A stretch of 64,000 nucleotides of DNA, from NCBI RefSeq assembly GCF_020531945.1, contig NZ_JAJATZ010000003.1:62001-126000 (forward strand), in the 5' to 3' direction. The stretch is from Loktanella gaetbuli. GTDB lineage: Bacteria; Pseudomonadota; Alphaproteobacteria; Rhodobacterales; Rhodobacteraceae. A program made the translations under genes and the position numbers. The notes beneath the pieces were generated by a model. The model was not told the origin of the DNA. It was given only the letters and a program-made list of their open reading frames with translations, and did no database searches. Each line of letters begins with the position of its first letter. Position 1 is the stretch's first letter. Below are positions 36,145 through 44,776 of this stretch, in pieces.

Positions 36145-36342
36145 CATTTAGCGGCATTCATCATCCGGGTTACACAGCGCAAAAACTGACCTATAACCAG
36201 TTTTTTATGGTACTTGGAAAGAATTTTCCGGCCAGCGCAGCAATTCTGTCAATTTTCTTTGACAATTCTCTTTCGAATTTCGACAATGGCTGCAATGCAC
36301 GGACACCACTCGGACCATGGCAGCCAAGGACGGTAGACCCCG

Positions 36343-37065
36343 ATGTCGCGACGACCCTCAGCTCGGCTCTTGCAAGAGGGTCAAGTCGATCCGAACAAGC
36401 CCGAGGCGGGCCTGGTCGCAGCATTCTGCGCGGCCGCACTCTCGACGAGGATCGAGGATCCGGCAGAGGTGTTGCAGAACGCCGTGGCCCACGGGATCGG
36501 TCATGCTGCGCTGACAGACAATTTCATTGCCGACGCGGTCCGCCGACTTGGCGCGCTCTGGGCAGAGGACCGGATCAGCTGGACGGACGTCACGATCGGA
36601 ACCGCGCGCCTGCAATCTCTCTTGCGGCAAATGGACAAGGGCATAGACGCAGGGCTTGCGAAACGACCCGATGCGCCGCGTGTCATGCTGGTTTCGGGCG
36701 TCGACATGGCGCACACATTCGGTCCGATGCTGTTGGCCCACCAGATGCGACGCCAAGGCATTTCCGTTGCGCTGTCGCTTGAAACAACGCCCGGGACGGT
36801 CTGCGAAATCTTTGGCAAAACCGCACCTGATGCTGTCTTTTTGACCGCCTCACATTGCGACGGGGTTGAAACCCTCGCGCAACTGGTAAAAGAGGTTCGG
36901 GTCTTTAACAGTGGGATTCCCATTGTGGTGGGTGGCCCTCTCCTCTGCACAGAAACGGATATCGCGCGCCTGATCGGTGCTGACTTTGCGACCTCCGACC
37001 TCGAGAAGGCACTAACGCTATGCGATCTCAGGATTCTCACAGCAAGAAAATTCGTGAACCCCTAG
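36343..37065 (+). CDS. ppaA: Photopigment regulator PpaA/AerR (B12-binding-domain protein)
   Basis: A 240-residue protein with an N-terminal helical region and a C-terminal cobalamin-binding-like Rossmann fold: VMLVSGVDMAHTFGPMLLAHQM carries a DxxHxxG variant, then SGIPIVVGGPLL. PpaA/AerR counteracts PpsR/CrtJ, and in Rhodobacter capsulatus AerR binds cobalamin. It overlaps the reading frame leading into ppsR, an arrangement typical of photosynthesis clusters. Confidence 0.9.
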   Translation: MSRRPSARLLQEGQVDPNKPEAGLVAAFCAAALSTRIEDPAEVLQNAVAHGIGHAALTDNFIADAVRRLGALWAEDRISWTDVTIGTARLQSLLRQMDKGIDAGLAKRPDAPRVMLVSGVDMAHTFGPMLLAHQMRRQGISVALSLETTPGTVCEIFGKTAPDAVFLTASHCDGVETLAQLVKEVRVFNSGIPIVVGGPLLCTETDIARLIGADFATSDLEKALTLCDLRILTARKFVNP

Positions 37066-37094
37066 GTCGGCAATCGCCTTCAGATCGGACCGGC

Positions 37095-38501
37095 ATGACA
37101 TCGGGCGGCATCAAATACTGGAACAGCGGCGATATTCCGATGATCGGGCCGGATATCCTTGGGGGTATTCTGACATCGGTCTCGGACGTTGGTCTGGTCA
37201 TGACCGAAAGCGGCACGATCGTATCCGTTCTCTTGAATCGCAATTTCGAGGACGATGGGCTGTTTCAGAATATCGAGGGTCGCAACCTGACTGACCTGCT
37301 GATGCTGGACAGTCAGGACAAGTTCACCAAACGGCTCGGGGCCTTTGTCGACGGCGACGATCACGTTCGCCCGATCGAGGTCAACCACAAGATTCCGGAC
37401 AACCGCACAGGCCTGCCGATCAAATACAGCTTTCACCGAATCGGCGAAGGCGGGATCGTGCTGATTCTGGGCCACGACCTACGCCCTGTCGCAGAGATGC
37501 AGCAACAGCTGGTCAGCGCCCAGCTGGCGCTGGAGCGCGATTATGAAACGCAGCGTGATTTTGAAACGCGGTTCAGGGTCATGATGGACAGCTCGGCCGA
37601 TGGCGTGGCGATGGTGTCCGTCCAGACAGGTACGATCGGTGATACCAATTCCAAACTGTCGGCATTGATCGGATCAAAGCGCGAGGAGATGATCGGCAGG
37701 TCCTTTGCCGATCTGTTCGAACAGCGTGCGAAATCGAACCTGATGGACCGTCTGACAACGCAGGCACTGGCCGATGGCGATGGCACGATCGAGGTGCGTG
37801 GCGCCCGTGGCGAGATGCTGACACTGCGGCCCACCTTGTTCCGGTCCGCCGGCGAACGCATCCTGTTGTGCCGGATACGGTCCAGCACCGCGCTGAACGC
37901 CGAAACGGACCGGACCGCGCAGATGCTGCGCGGGGTCTACGACAAGGGCCAGGACGGCGTTGTTTTCACCAACGAGGACGGTGCTATTCTGTCGGCGAAC
38001 GAAGGTTTCCTGAACATGATCGGCGCAGCCCATGACCTGAATTTGCGCGGCAAGCCATTCATGGACTTTCTCCAGCGGGGCATGGTCGATTTCAGCGTCA
38101 TGTCACAGAACGCCGCGCGTGTGGGCACCCTGCGGTCCTATGCGACGCGGATCGCCAGCGACTATGGCAGCCCCCGCGACGTCGAGATGAGCGTCACGAC
38201 CCTCAAGGCCGCAGATGCGACGGTCTTTGCTTTCGTTGTACGGGAAACACCGCAAGCAGATGGGTCACACCGGTCCGACGACGACAGCGGACTGAGCTCT
38301 GTCGTGGAATTGGTCGGCAGCTCTACGCTGCGCGACATCGTGGCCGAAACCACGAATGTCGTGGAAAAGATGTGCATCGAAACGGCCATCGAACTGACCG
38401 GCAACAACCGCGTGGCCGCAGCAGAAATGCTGGGCCTGTCGCGGCAGTCACTTTATGTCAAACTTCGCAAATTCGGCCTGATTGCGCAAAGCAGCGACTG
38501 A
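37095..38501 (+). CDS. ppsR: Transcriptional repressor PpsR/CrtJ
   Basis: A 468-residue redox-responsive repressor of bacteriochlorophyll and carotenoid genes. It has an N-terminal region and PAS domains around residues 25-130, 150-260 and 280-380, then a Fis-type helix-turn-helix (ELTGNNRVAAAEMLGLSRQS) at the C-terminus. I chose the ATG that opens MTSGGIKYWNSGDIP, which matches the family N-terminus; an ATG 75 bases upstream is in frame. Its TGT-N12-ACA targets are visible at three places in this window. Confidence 0.94.
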   Translation: MTSGGIKYWNSGDIPMIGPDILGGILTSVSDVGLVMTESGTIVSVLLNRNFEDDGLFQNIEGRNLTDLLMLDSQDKFTKRLGAFVDGDDHVRPIEVNHKIPDNRTGLPIKYSFHRIGEGGIVLILGHDLRPVAEMQQQLVSAQLALERDYETQRDFETRFRVMMDSSADGVAMVSVQTGTIGDTNSKLSALIGSKREEMIGRSFADLFEQRAKSNLMDRLTTQALADGDGTIEVRGARGEMLTLRPTLFRSAGERILLCRIRSSTALNAETDRTAQMLRGVYDKGQDGVVFTNEDGAILSANEGFLNMIGAAHDLNLRGKPFMDFLQRGMVDFSVMSQNAARVGTLRSYATRIASDYGSPRDVEMSVTTLKAADATVFAFVVRETPQADGSHRSDDDSGLSSVVELVGSSTLRDIVAETTNVVEKMCIETAIELTGNNRVAAAEMLGLSRQSLYVKLRKFGLIAQSSD

Positions 38502-38514
38502 TCCGCAGACAGGA

Positions 38515-39036
38515 TCAGTTGTTGCCCATCGCCCCGTGATCCATTGACCCGTGATCCATGTTGCCATGATCCATTCCGGACATGGCGTCGATATCCTCGA
38601 CGTTGAATACCACGTCGACCCTGCCCGCACGCTCGAACACGAGGGTTGCCGGGACTTCTTCGCCGACTTCCAGCGCGTCGCCTTCCAGCCCCATGAACAT
38701 GACGTGATAACCACCGGGTGCCAGCGCAAGCGTATCACCGGGGGCGATTTCGATTCCCGCCTCCTGCTCTTGCATGCGTGCAATCCCGTCATCCCCCGTC
38801 ACGACGTTATGAATTTCGACACGCGGGAACGGACCCTCGACGGCGACCAGGGTGTCGCTTTCTGCGCCGGTGTTCAGAATGGTCATGTAGCCCGCACTTG
38901 CCATCGCCGTCGCAGGTGCACTGCGCGCAAAGGGATGTTCGATCAGCAGATCGCCCACGCGGTAGTCATGCCCAAATGCAAAACCGGGCAACAGCGCCAA
39001 GGTCATGCCGAACGTCAGACGGGTCAGTGGTGTCAT
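38515..39036 (-). CDS. PCu(A)C-type periplasmic copper chaperone
   Basis: 173 residues with a signal peptide (MTPLTRLTFGMTLALLPGFAFG) and a PCuAC domain whose copper ligands follow the H...M...HxM pattern: IHN, ARMQE and YHVM. The C-terminus holds a Met/His-rich tail of repeated MDHG units. The family delivers Cu(I) to cytochrome oxidase CuA or CuB sites. An AGGAG precedes the start. It converges on ppsR with only 13 bases between the stops. Confidence 0.9.
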   Translation of the reverse strand: MTPLTRLTFGMTLALLPGFAFGHDYRVGDLLIEHPFARSAPATAMASAGYMTILNTGAESDTLVAVEGPFPRVEIHNVVTGDDGIARMQEQEAGIEIAPGDTLALAPGGYHVMFMGLEGDALEVGEEVPATLVFERAGRVDVVFNVEDIDAMSGMDHGNMDHGSMDHGAMGNN

Positions 39037-39230
39037 GTCGTAGATCTCCTGTATTCTGCGCGACCCTTCGGCCTCGCATGATGCGCAGATAACCAGCACT
39101 GCATCGCGGCAAAAGAGGCAAACCGCCGCAACCAGCTGATTTCAGCCCAGACCCGTTTCACATGGCGTCTGCCCCTGCAATCATAATGATGACACTGCGC
39201 ACATCGGGTATAACCATGTTCATCCTCGCA

Positions 39231-39251
39231 TTACGCTGCATCGCAGCATAA
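39231..39251. repeat. Inverted repeat upstream of a small gene
   Basis: TTACGCTGC / GCAGCATAA around an ATC spacer, one mismatch in nine. It lies 33 bases before the ATG at 39284 and could be an operator or a leader hairpin. Confidence 0.4.
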
Positions 39252-39283
39252 GGTCGGTGTGGCGACCGCCGTCGGAGAGTACC

Positions 39284-39598
39284 ATGAAACGTCAAACCAC
39301 GTTGTTCGACCTGATGCAGCTGAACGCCGAGGTTGGCATGATGCTGGCGGAATCGCAGGCTGTGATGGCCATGCGCGTCATGGGATGGGGCGGTTTCTGG
39401 TCGGTCACCGACCGTGAAAACGACAGGATGATGTCCGAGAAAACCGAGGCTGCGTTCCAGTCCATGACTCGGGCCGGCACTGCGATGATAACCGGTCAGC
39501 AGCCGCACGAGATCATGAAAGCCGCCATTCAGCCGCTGCGCAGCAAAACCCGTGCAAATGCAAAACGGCTGGCAAAGCGTGGCCCGAAGCTGGGCTGA
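39284..39598 (+). CDS. Small conserved-type protein of unknown function (phasin-like)
   Basis: 104 residues, largely helical, methionine-rich at the N-terminal half (LNAEVGMMLAESQAVMAMRVMGW) with a very basic C-terminus (LRSKTRANAKRLAKRGPKLG). The pattern resembles small helical proteins of Rhodobacteraceae sometimes called phasin-like, but I cannot name a family with confidence. A GGAGAG precedes the ATG at 39284. Codon use is like its neighbours. Confidence 0.65.
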   Translation: MKRQTTLFDLMQLNAEVGMMLAESQAVMAMRVMGWGGFWSVTDRENDRMMSEKTEAAFQSMTRAGTAMITGQQPHEIMKAAIQPLRSKTRANAKRLAKRGPKLG

Positions 39599-39728
39599 TC
39601 CGCTATTCGTCCTGCGGGTAGCGGGGTTGCAGCGCTGTACGTTGCCCGGCAAAGAGGGTCAGCTTATTTGACCTTTAGGGAGGAAAATGCGCGGCCAGTC
39701 ATGGTCGCAACCCCCGAAAGGACACAAC

Positions 39729-39953
39729 ATGACCGCAACAAACCTGACCTTCGGCGCCGCCCACGCAGTCGGTGAACGCGTCAAAGCCATCTTTGCATCC
39801 GTTCTTGACCACATGGTGGTCTATGCCGAACGCAACAGCCGGATGGCGCATGTAAACGCGCTCGAGGCGATGACTGATGACGAACTCGCCGCACTGGGAA
39901 TCAAGCGTGACGGCATCGTGCAACACGTGTTCCGCGACGTTCTGTATATCTGA
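39729..39953 (+). CDS. DUF1127-like small protein
   Basis: 74 residues. The C-terminal part (MTDDELAALGIKRDGIVQHVF) fits the DUF1127/YjiS pattern, in which a short helix is followed by the (E/D)LxxLGI.R..I motif. Such proteins are small, basic and often stress- or RNA-related. AAAGGA precedes the ATG at 39729. Confidence 0.75.
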   Translation: MTATNLTFGAAHAVGERVKAIFASVLDHMVVYAERNSRMAHVNALEAMTDDELAALGIKRDGIVQHVFRDVLYI

Positions 39954-40018
39954 ACCTTGCTGATCGCCACGAACGGGGTAGGTAGTTGTTACCTTCCCCT
40001 TCGCCATCAGGTGCGATC

Positions 40019-40792
40019 TTGAACTGCGACATTCGCGTAACTCTCGACTATGCCGTGCCGGAACAGATGACACTTCTGTTGCAGCTGCGCGCCATGACCG
40101 ACCCCTATCAGATCGTGACATCCGAGGATTTCTCAGTCCCGGACCATTGCAACTGGCGCGACACGCCCGGCGAAGAAGGTATCGGGAACCGCGTCTGGAT
40201 GAACATTGGCGAACGACTGGTCCTGCATTACGCAGCCAGTGTCACGGTATCTCGTCCGGTGGCCGATCTTGCCACCCTGCCCGCCACACCGCTGTTCCAA
40301 CTGAACGCGCCGGATATCAAGTATTTGATGGCATCGCGATACTGCGCCGCCTCTGGCTTTGAGGATTTGCTGGACAGCTTCGGTCACTTGACCGGCGGGG
40401 CACGCGTGGTCGCGATGGCGGACTGGATCCGTACCAACATTGCCTACGACAATTCCGCAAGCACCGCACAGACGACGGCGCAAGATACCTTTGATGATCG
40501 TCGTGGGGTCTGTCGTGACCATGCGCATCTGCTGATTTCCCTGTGCCGGTGCAGCGCGATCCCTGCGCGGATCGCCAGCGTCTACAGTCCCGATGTGACA
40601 CCTCCCGATTTTCACGCTGTCGCAGAGGTATTTCTGGACGGCGCATGGCACCTCGTGGACCCTAGCGGAATGACGACAGCTGACCGGATGGTTGTCACAG
40701 GCGTGGGCCGCGATGCAGCCGATGTATCCTTTCTGACAAGTTTCGGGAATGTGTTGCTTAATCATCAGGCAGTTTTGGTGTCAGAAGTCTGA
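40019..40792 (+). CDS. Transglutaminase-like cysteine peptidase-fold protein (first of the cassette)
   Basis: About 257 residues with an N-terminal beta-rich domain and a C-terminal transglutaminase core. The Cys-His-Asp triad is seen in RRGVCRDHAHLL, DFHAVAEVFL and LVDPSG. No ATG fits; a TTG at 40019 (AGGTG upstream) matches the usual beginning, and a TTG at 39986 is an alternative. It stands 50 bases before the ATP-grasp gene and is read with it. Similar proteins occur with alpha-E and ATP-grasp partners. Confidence 0.85.
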   Translation: MNCDIRVTLDYAVPEQMTLLLQLRAMTDPYQIVTSEDFSVPDHCNWRDTPGEEGIGNRVWMNIGERLVLHYAASVTVSRPVADLATLPATPLFQLNAPDIKYLMASRYCAASGFEDLLDSFGHLTGGARVVAMADWIRTNIAYDNSASTAQTTAQDTFDDRRGVCRDHAHLLISLCRCSAIPARIASVYSPDVTPPDFHAVAEVFLDGAWHLVDPSGMTTADRMVVTGVGRDAADVSFLTSFGNVLLNHQAVLVSEV

Positions 40793-40842
40793 ACCGTGTC
40801 GCAAGCCATTGCGGCTGCCCGACATTGCGCTACCGTCAGTGT

Positions 40843-42270
40843 ATGGAACAAGAACACCACCACTTCGATGAAATGCGTGACGCAGCCGACACCGTGCGCG
40901 CGCCTTATGCCAGCTATCGCACCTGGTTCGACCAGCAAGACGCCGAACGTCTGCGGGCGAAACACGAAGAAGCAGAAGCGTTTTTTCGGCGCACCGGCAT
41001 CACGTTCAATGTTTATGGCGAGGACGCAGCCCAGGAACGGCTGATTCCGTTCGATCTGGTGCCACGCATCATTTCCGGCCGTGAGTGGAAAAAACTGTCC
41101 CGCGGGATCGAGCAGCGCGTCACCGCGATCAATGCGTTTCTGCATGACATCTATAACCGGCAGGAAATCCTGCGCTCTGGCCGCATGCCGCGCGAACTGA
41201 TTGCCAATAACGAGGCGTTCTTGCCCCAGATGATCGGCATGTCGCCCCCCGGGAACGTCTACACCCATATCGTCGGCACGGATATCGTACGCACCGGAGA
41301 AGACGATTTCTTTGTGCTCGAGGATAATGCCCGCACGCCGTCCGGTGTCAGCTACATGCTGGAAAACCGCGAAACGATGTTGCAAATGTTCCCCGAGCTG
41401 TTTGCCAAGATCAAGGTTCAGCCCGTCAGCGACTACCCCAAGAACCTGCGCCGGTCGCTTGCCGCCTGCGCACCCCCGTCCTGCGTGGGCAAGCCGCGTG
41501 TCGCGGTCCTGACCCCGGGGATCTACAATTCCGCCTATTTCGAACACAGCTTTCTCGCCGACCAGATGGGGGCGCAACTGGTCGAAGGGCATGACCTGCG
41601 GGTGGTTGACGGTTTTCTGAAAATGCGGACGACGCGCGGCTATGAACGCATCGACGTATTGTATCGCAGGGTCGACGATGAATATCTTGATCCTCTCAGC
41701 TTTAACCCCGATTCGATGCTGGGTGTGCCCGGCATCATGGATGTCTACCGTGCGGGCAACATCACGATTGCCAACGCACCCGGCACCGGTGTTGCCGACG
41801 ACAAGGCGATTTACAGCTACATGCCCGAACTGGTCGAATTCTATACCGGCGAAAAGGCGATCTTGAAAAACGTCGATACCTGGCGGTGTTCAGAACCCGA
41901 CAGCCTGGCCTATGTGCTGGACAACCTTGCGGACCTCGTCGTCAAGGAAGTGCACGGTTCGGGCGGCTACGGGATGCTGGTCGGCCCTGCCGCCAGCAAA
42001 CAAGAGCTGGAGGACTTTGCCGCCAAACTGCGCGCACGTCCCGGCAACTACATCGCGCAGCCGACGCTGTCGCTGTCCACGGTGCCGATCTTTGTCGATC
42101 AGGGGTTGGCACCGCGTCATGTCGATTTGCGTCCCTTTGCGCTGGTCAGCCCCAAGGGGATCGACATCACCCCCGGGGGCCTGACCCGTGTCGCCCTCAA
42201 GGAAGGGTCGCTGGTCGTCAATTCCTCGCAGGGCGGCGGGACCAAAGATACCTGGGTTCTGGAGGACTGA
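40843..42270 (+). CDS. Circularly permuted type 2 ATP-grasp protein
   Basis: A 475-residue protein of the COG2308 family. Family landmarks are TFNVYGEDAAQERLIPFDLVPRI, VYTHIVGTDIVRTGEDDFFVLEDNARTPSGVSYMLENR, KVEVKEVHGSGGYG-like LVVKEVHGSGGYGMLVGP, and the terminal HVDLRPFALVSPKGI. ATP-grasp enzymes activate carboxylates for ligation to an amine. No substrate is known for this group. Only one base separates it from the alpha-E gene. Confidence 0.93.
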   Translation: MEQEHHHFDEMRDAADTVRAPYASYRTWFDQQDAERLRAKHEEAEAFFRRTGITFNVYGEDAAQERLIPFDLVPRIISGREWKKLSRGIEQRVTAINAFLHDIYNRQEILRSGRMPRELIANNEAFLPQMIGMSPPGNVYTHIVGTDIVRTGEDDFFVLEDNARTPSGVSYMLENRETMLQMFPELFAKIKVQPVSDYPKNLRRSLAACAPPSCVGKPRVAVLTPGIYNSAYFEHSFLADQMGAQLVEGHDLRVVDGFLKMRTTRGYERIDVLYRRVDDEYLDPLSFNPDSMLGVPGIMDVYRAGNITIANAPGTGVADDKAIYSYMPELVEFYTGEKAILKNVDTWRCSEPDSLAYVLDNLADLVVKEVHGSGGYGMLVGPAASKQELEDFAAKLRARPGNYIAQPTLSLSTVPIFVDQGLAPRHVDLRPFALVSPKGIDITPGGLTRVALKEGSLVVNSSQGGGTKDTWVLED

Positions 42271-42271
42271 T

Positions 42272-43213
42272 ATGCTGGGCAAGACCGCAGGCGGCCTGTA
42301 CTGGATGTTCCGCAACCTTGAACGCGCCGAAAATACTGCCCGCCTGATCGAGGCCGGGTTTCGTATTGCGCTGACCCGCAGCCAGGACCAGGCCACAGGC
42401 TGGAAATCGGTGGCAACGACGGCCGGTGCTGCCGGGTCATTTTCCCAGAAATACCAAGGATTCGAGAGCGCGGACGTCATCAACTATCTGTTGCGCGACC
42501 CGGACAACGCATCATCGGTCCTGTCTGTCGTGAAATCCGCGCGGGACAACGCCAGACTGGTGCGCACCGCACTCACCACCGAAGTATGGTCCGCGGTAAA
42601 CGACAACTGGATGACAATGAAGGACCTGCTGGCCGAACCGGTCGTGGAAACAGAACTGCCAAAGGTTCTGGATATCATCCGCCAGCAATCTGCACTGGTT
42701 CGCGGCGCGCTGCATGGAACCATGCTGCGAAACGACATCTATGATTTTGCCCGGCTGGGCACATTTATCGAACGCGCCGACAACACGGCCCGCATCATCG
42801 ATGTGAAATATTACACGCTGCTGCCCAGCACCAGTTTCGTGGGATCGTCGCTGGACAACGTGCAGTGGGAAACGATCCTGCGGTCCGTCAGCGCGCATCG
42901 TGCCTTTCGCTGGCTGGACGAGGACGACATGACGGCGACATCGGTGGCGCGTTTCCTGATCCTTGACCGGCGGTTGCCGCGCAGCCTGATCTTCAGTCTG
43001 GAACAGACTTGCGCCAACCTCGAACACCTCTGCGCGGAATACGGTGAGCGCCACAGCTGTCAGGACCATGCCAGTCAAATGGTGCAAGGACTGAAAAACC
43101 GTGATATCGCATCCATCTTCGAAGAGGGTTTGCACGAATTCATCACCGGATTCATCCGGGACAACAATGCGTTGGGTCAGATGATCGAGCAGGACTACAA
43201 GTTCTACGGATAG
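42272..43213 (+). CDS. Alpha-E domain protein
   Basis: A 313-residue all-helical protein of the COG2307 type. It begins MLGKTAGGLYWMFRNLERAENTARLIEAG and repeats the FIERADNTARIIDVKYY signature near residue 170. It is always found with the permuted ATP-grasp and has no known activity. GGAGGA lies just before the start, inside the end of the ATP-grasp gene. Confidence 0.93.
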   Translation: MLGKTAGGLYWMFRNLERAENTARLIEAGFRIALTRSQDQATGWKSVATTAGAAGSFSQKYQGFESADVINYLLRDPDNASSVLSVVKSARDNARLVRTALTTEVWSAVNDNWMTMKDLLAEPVVETELPKVLDIIRQQSALVRGALHGTMLRNDIYDFARLGTFIERADNTARIIDVKYYTLLPSTSFVGSSLDNVQWETILRSVSAHRAFRWLDEDDMTATSVARFLILDRRLPRSLIFSLEQTCANLEHLCAEYGERHSCQDHASQMVQGLKNRDIASIFEEGLHEFITGFIRDNNALGQMIEQDYKFYG

Positions 43214-43222
43214 GATCGCCAC

Positions 43223-44017
43223 TTGGACCTGCACATCACACATACGACCCGCTACACCTATGATCGTCCGGTGTCATATGCGCTGCAACGCCTGCATCTG
43301 CGTCCGCAGGATAACGCGATGCAGCGCGTGAAATCCTGGGGAATCATCGTCGAGGGCGGCCAGATCGAGCTGACCTACGACGATCACTACGGCAACCACA
43401 CGAACCTGGTGAATGTGACACGCGGCGCGACCGAACTGGCCGTAACGGCGCGCGGCGTGATCGAAACCCACGATACCGCAGGTGTGCTTGGCCCCGTGCA
43501 CGGCACTGCACCGCTGTGGCATTTCAAAACGACCACCCGCGCAACCGAGGCCGACGATGCAATCCGTGCCTTGGCCGACAGACTGGCGGCGGACAATTCG
43601 ATCCCCGCGCTGCATGCCATCTGCGCTGACATATTGGATGCCGTGCCTTACGAAACAGGGCAGACCTATACGGATACGACCGCGACCGAGGCCCTCGCAG
43701 GTGGCTGCGGCGTGTGTCAGGACCATGCCCATATCCTGATTGCAGTGGCCCGCGCAGCAGACCTGCCGGCGCGCTATGTGTCCGGCTATCTCAAGTTGAA
43801 CCAAACGGATGACCAGACCGCCAGCCACGCCTGGGCCGAGGTTTACCTGCCCGATCTGGGTTGGGTCGGTTTCGACGTCAGCAACCGGATCAGCCCGGAT
43901 GACCGCTATGCGCGGCTGGCAGTCGGCCGGGACGCACGCGATGCGGCCCCCGTCAAGGGCATGCGCCGCGGTGCTGGCGTCGAATCGCTGATTGTGACTT
44001 TGCAAGTGCAGCAGTAA
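43223..44017 (+). CDS. Transglutaminase-like protein (second of the cassette)
   Basis: 264 residues with the N-terminal bacterial transglutaminase-associated domain (THTTRYTYDRPVSYALQRLHLRP) and a catalytic core: Cys in GGCGVCQDHAHIL, His in ASHAWAEVYL, Asp in GFDVSNRI. It starts at TTG 43223, nine bases after the alpha-E stop. This protein type is the regular COG1305 member of the Anbu cassette and may hydrolyse or transfer the peptide made by the ATP-grasp. Confidence 0.92.
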   Translation: MDLHITHTTRYTYDRPVSYALQRLHLRPQDNAMQRVKSWGIIVEGGQIELTYDDHYGNHTNLVNVTRGATELAVTARGVIETHDTAGVLGPVHGTAPLWHFKTTTRATEADDAIRALADRLAADNSIPALHAICADILDAVPYETGQTYTDTTATEALAGGCGVCQDHAHILIAVARAADLPARYVSGYLKLNQTDDQTASHAWAEVYLPDLGWVGFDVSNRISPDDRYARLAVGRDARDAAPVKGMRRGAGVESLIVTLQVQQ

Positions 44018-44050
44018 AAGCACAGCCAGACCCAATCTGGACCTGATCAA

Positions 44051-44776
44051 ATGACCTACTGCGTCGGCCTGCGACTGAACCAAGGCCTTGTTTTCATGTC
44101 AGACACCCGCACGAATGCGGGCGTCGACAATTTTTCATCGACCCGCAAACTGTTCACTTGGGAGGTCGAGGGCGACCGCCTGATCACGCTCATGACAGCC
44201 GGCAATCTGGCCACGACGCAATCGTTGATTTCGCTGCTGGACGAACGGTCCAAGACAGCGGCCGACAGGGACCCGTCGATCCTGCGCGAACCAACCATGT
44301 TCCAGGTCGCGCGACTGGTCGGTGCCACGTTGAAAGAGGTCATTTCCTATTCCAACTCCGTAGGCGGCGAGGAAAAGTTCCGCGCCACCGTCATTGTCGG
44401 CGGCCAGATCAAGGGTGGCGAGCCAACACTGTTCATGGTCTACCCCGAAGGCAATTTCGTCGAAGTCACCGAAGAAACCCCGTTTTTCCAGATTGGCGAG
44501 ACGAAATACGGCAAACCCATCCTTGTGCGCGGGTTTGATCCGAAAATGTCGTTTGCGGATGCAGTCAAGCTGCTGATGGTCAGTTTCGATTCAACGGTGA
44601 AATCGAACCTGTCAGTCGGTCTGCCATTCGACATTCTCTGCTACGAAACCGGTGATTTCAAACCGACCCACCGCAAACGCGTGGAAACGGACGATGAACT
44701 GTATCATCGCATTTCAGAAGGGTGGTCACTGGCCCTCAAAGAGGCGTTTTCGTCACTGCCGGACTATACCCTCTAG
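44051..44776 (+). CDS. anbu: Anbu, proteasome-like Ntn-hydrolase peptidase
   Basis: 241 residues of the COG3484 family, a bacterial relative of 20S proteasome and HslV subunits. It begins MTYCVGLRLNQGLVFMSDTRTNAGVDNF: removal of Met would expose Thr as the N-terminal nucleophile, and the SDTRT and later KLFTWE segments are as in proteasome-fold subunits. It is longer than HslV and lies in a cassette without hslU. Partner ATPases are unknown. It is last in the operon, 33 bases after the second transglutaminase. Confidence 0.93.
   Translation: MTYCVGLRLNQGLVFMSDTRTNAGVDNFSSTRKLFTWEVEGDRLITLMTAGNLATTQSLISLLDERSKTAADRDPSILREPTMFQVARLVGATLKEVISYSNSVGGEEKFRATVIVGGQIKGGEPTLFMVYPEGNFVEVTEETPFFQIGETKYGKPILVRGFDPKMSFADAVKLLMVSFDSTVKSNLSVGLPFDILCYETGDFKPTHRKRVETDDELYHRISEGWSLALKEAFSSLPDYTL

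Noticed and set aside
44051..44776. Reading the proteasome-like gene as HslV
   Set aside because: It is longer than HslV, lacks an hslU neighbour and lies in the ATP-grasp/alpha-E/transglutaminase setting typical of Anbu.
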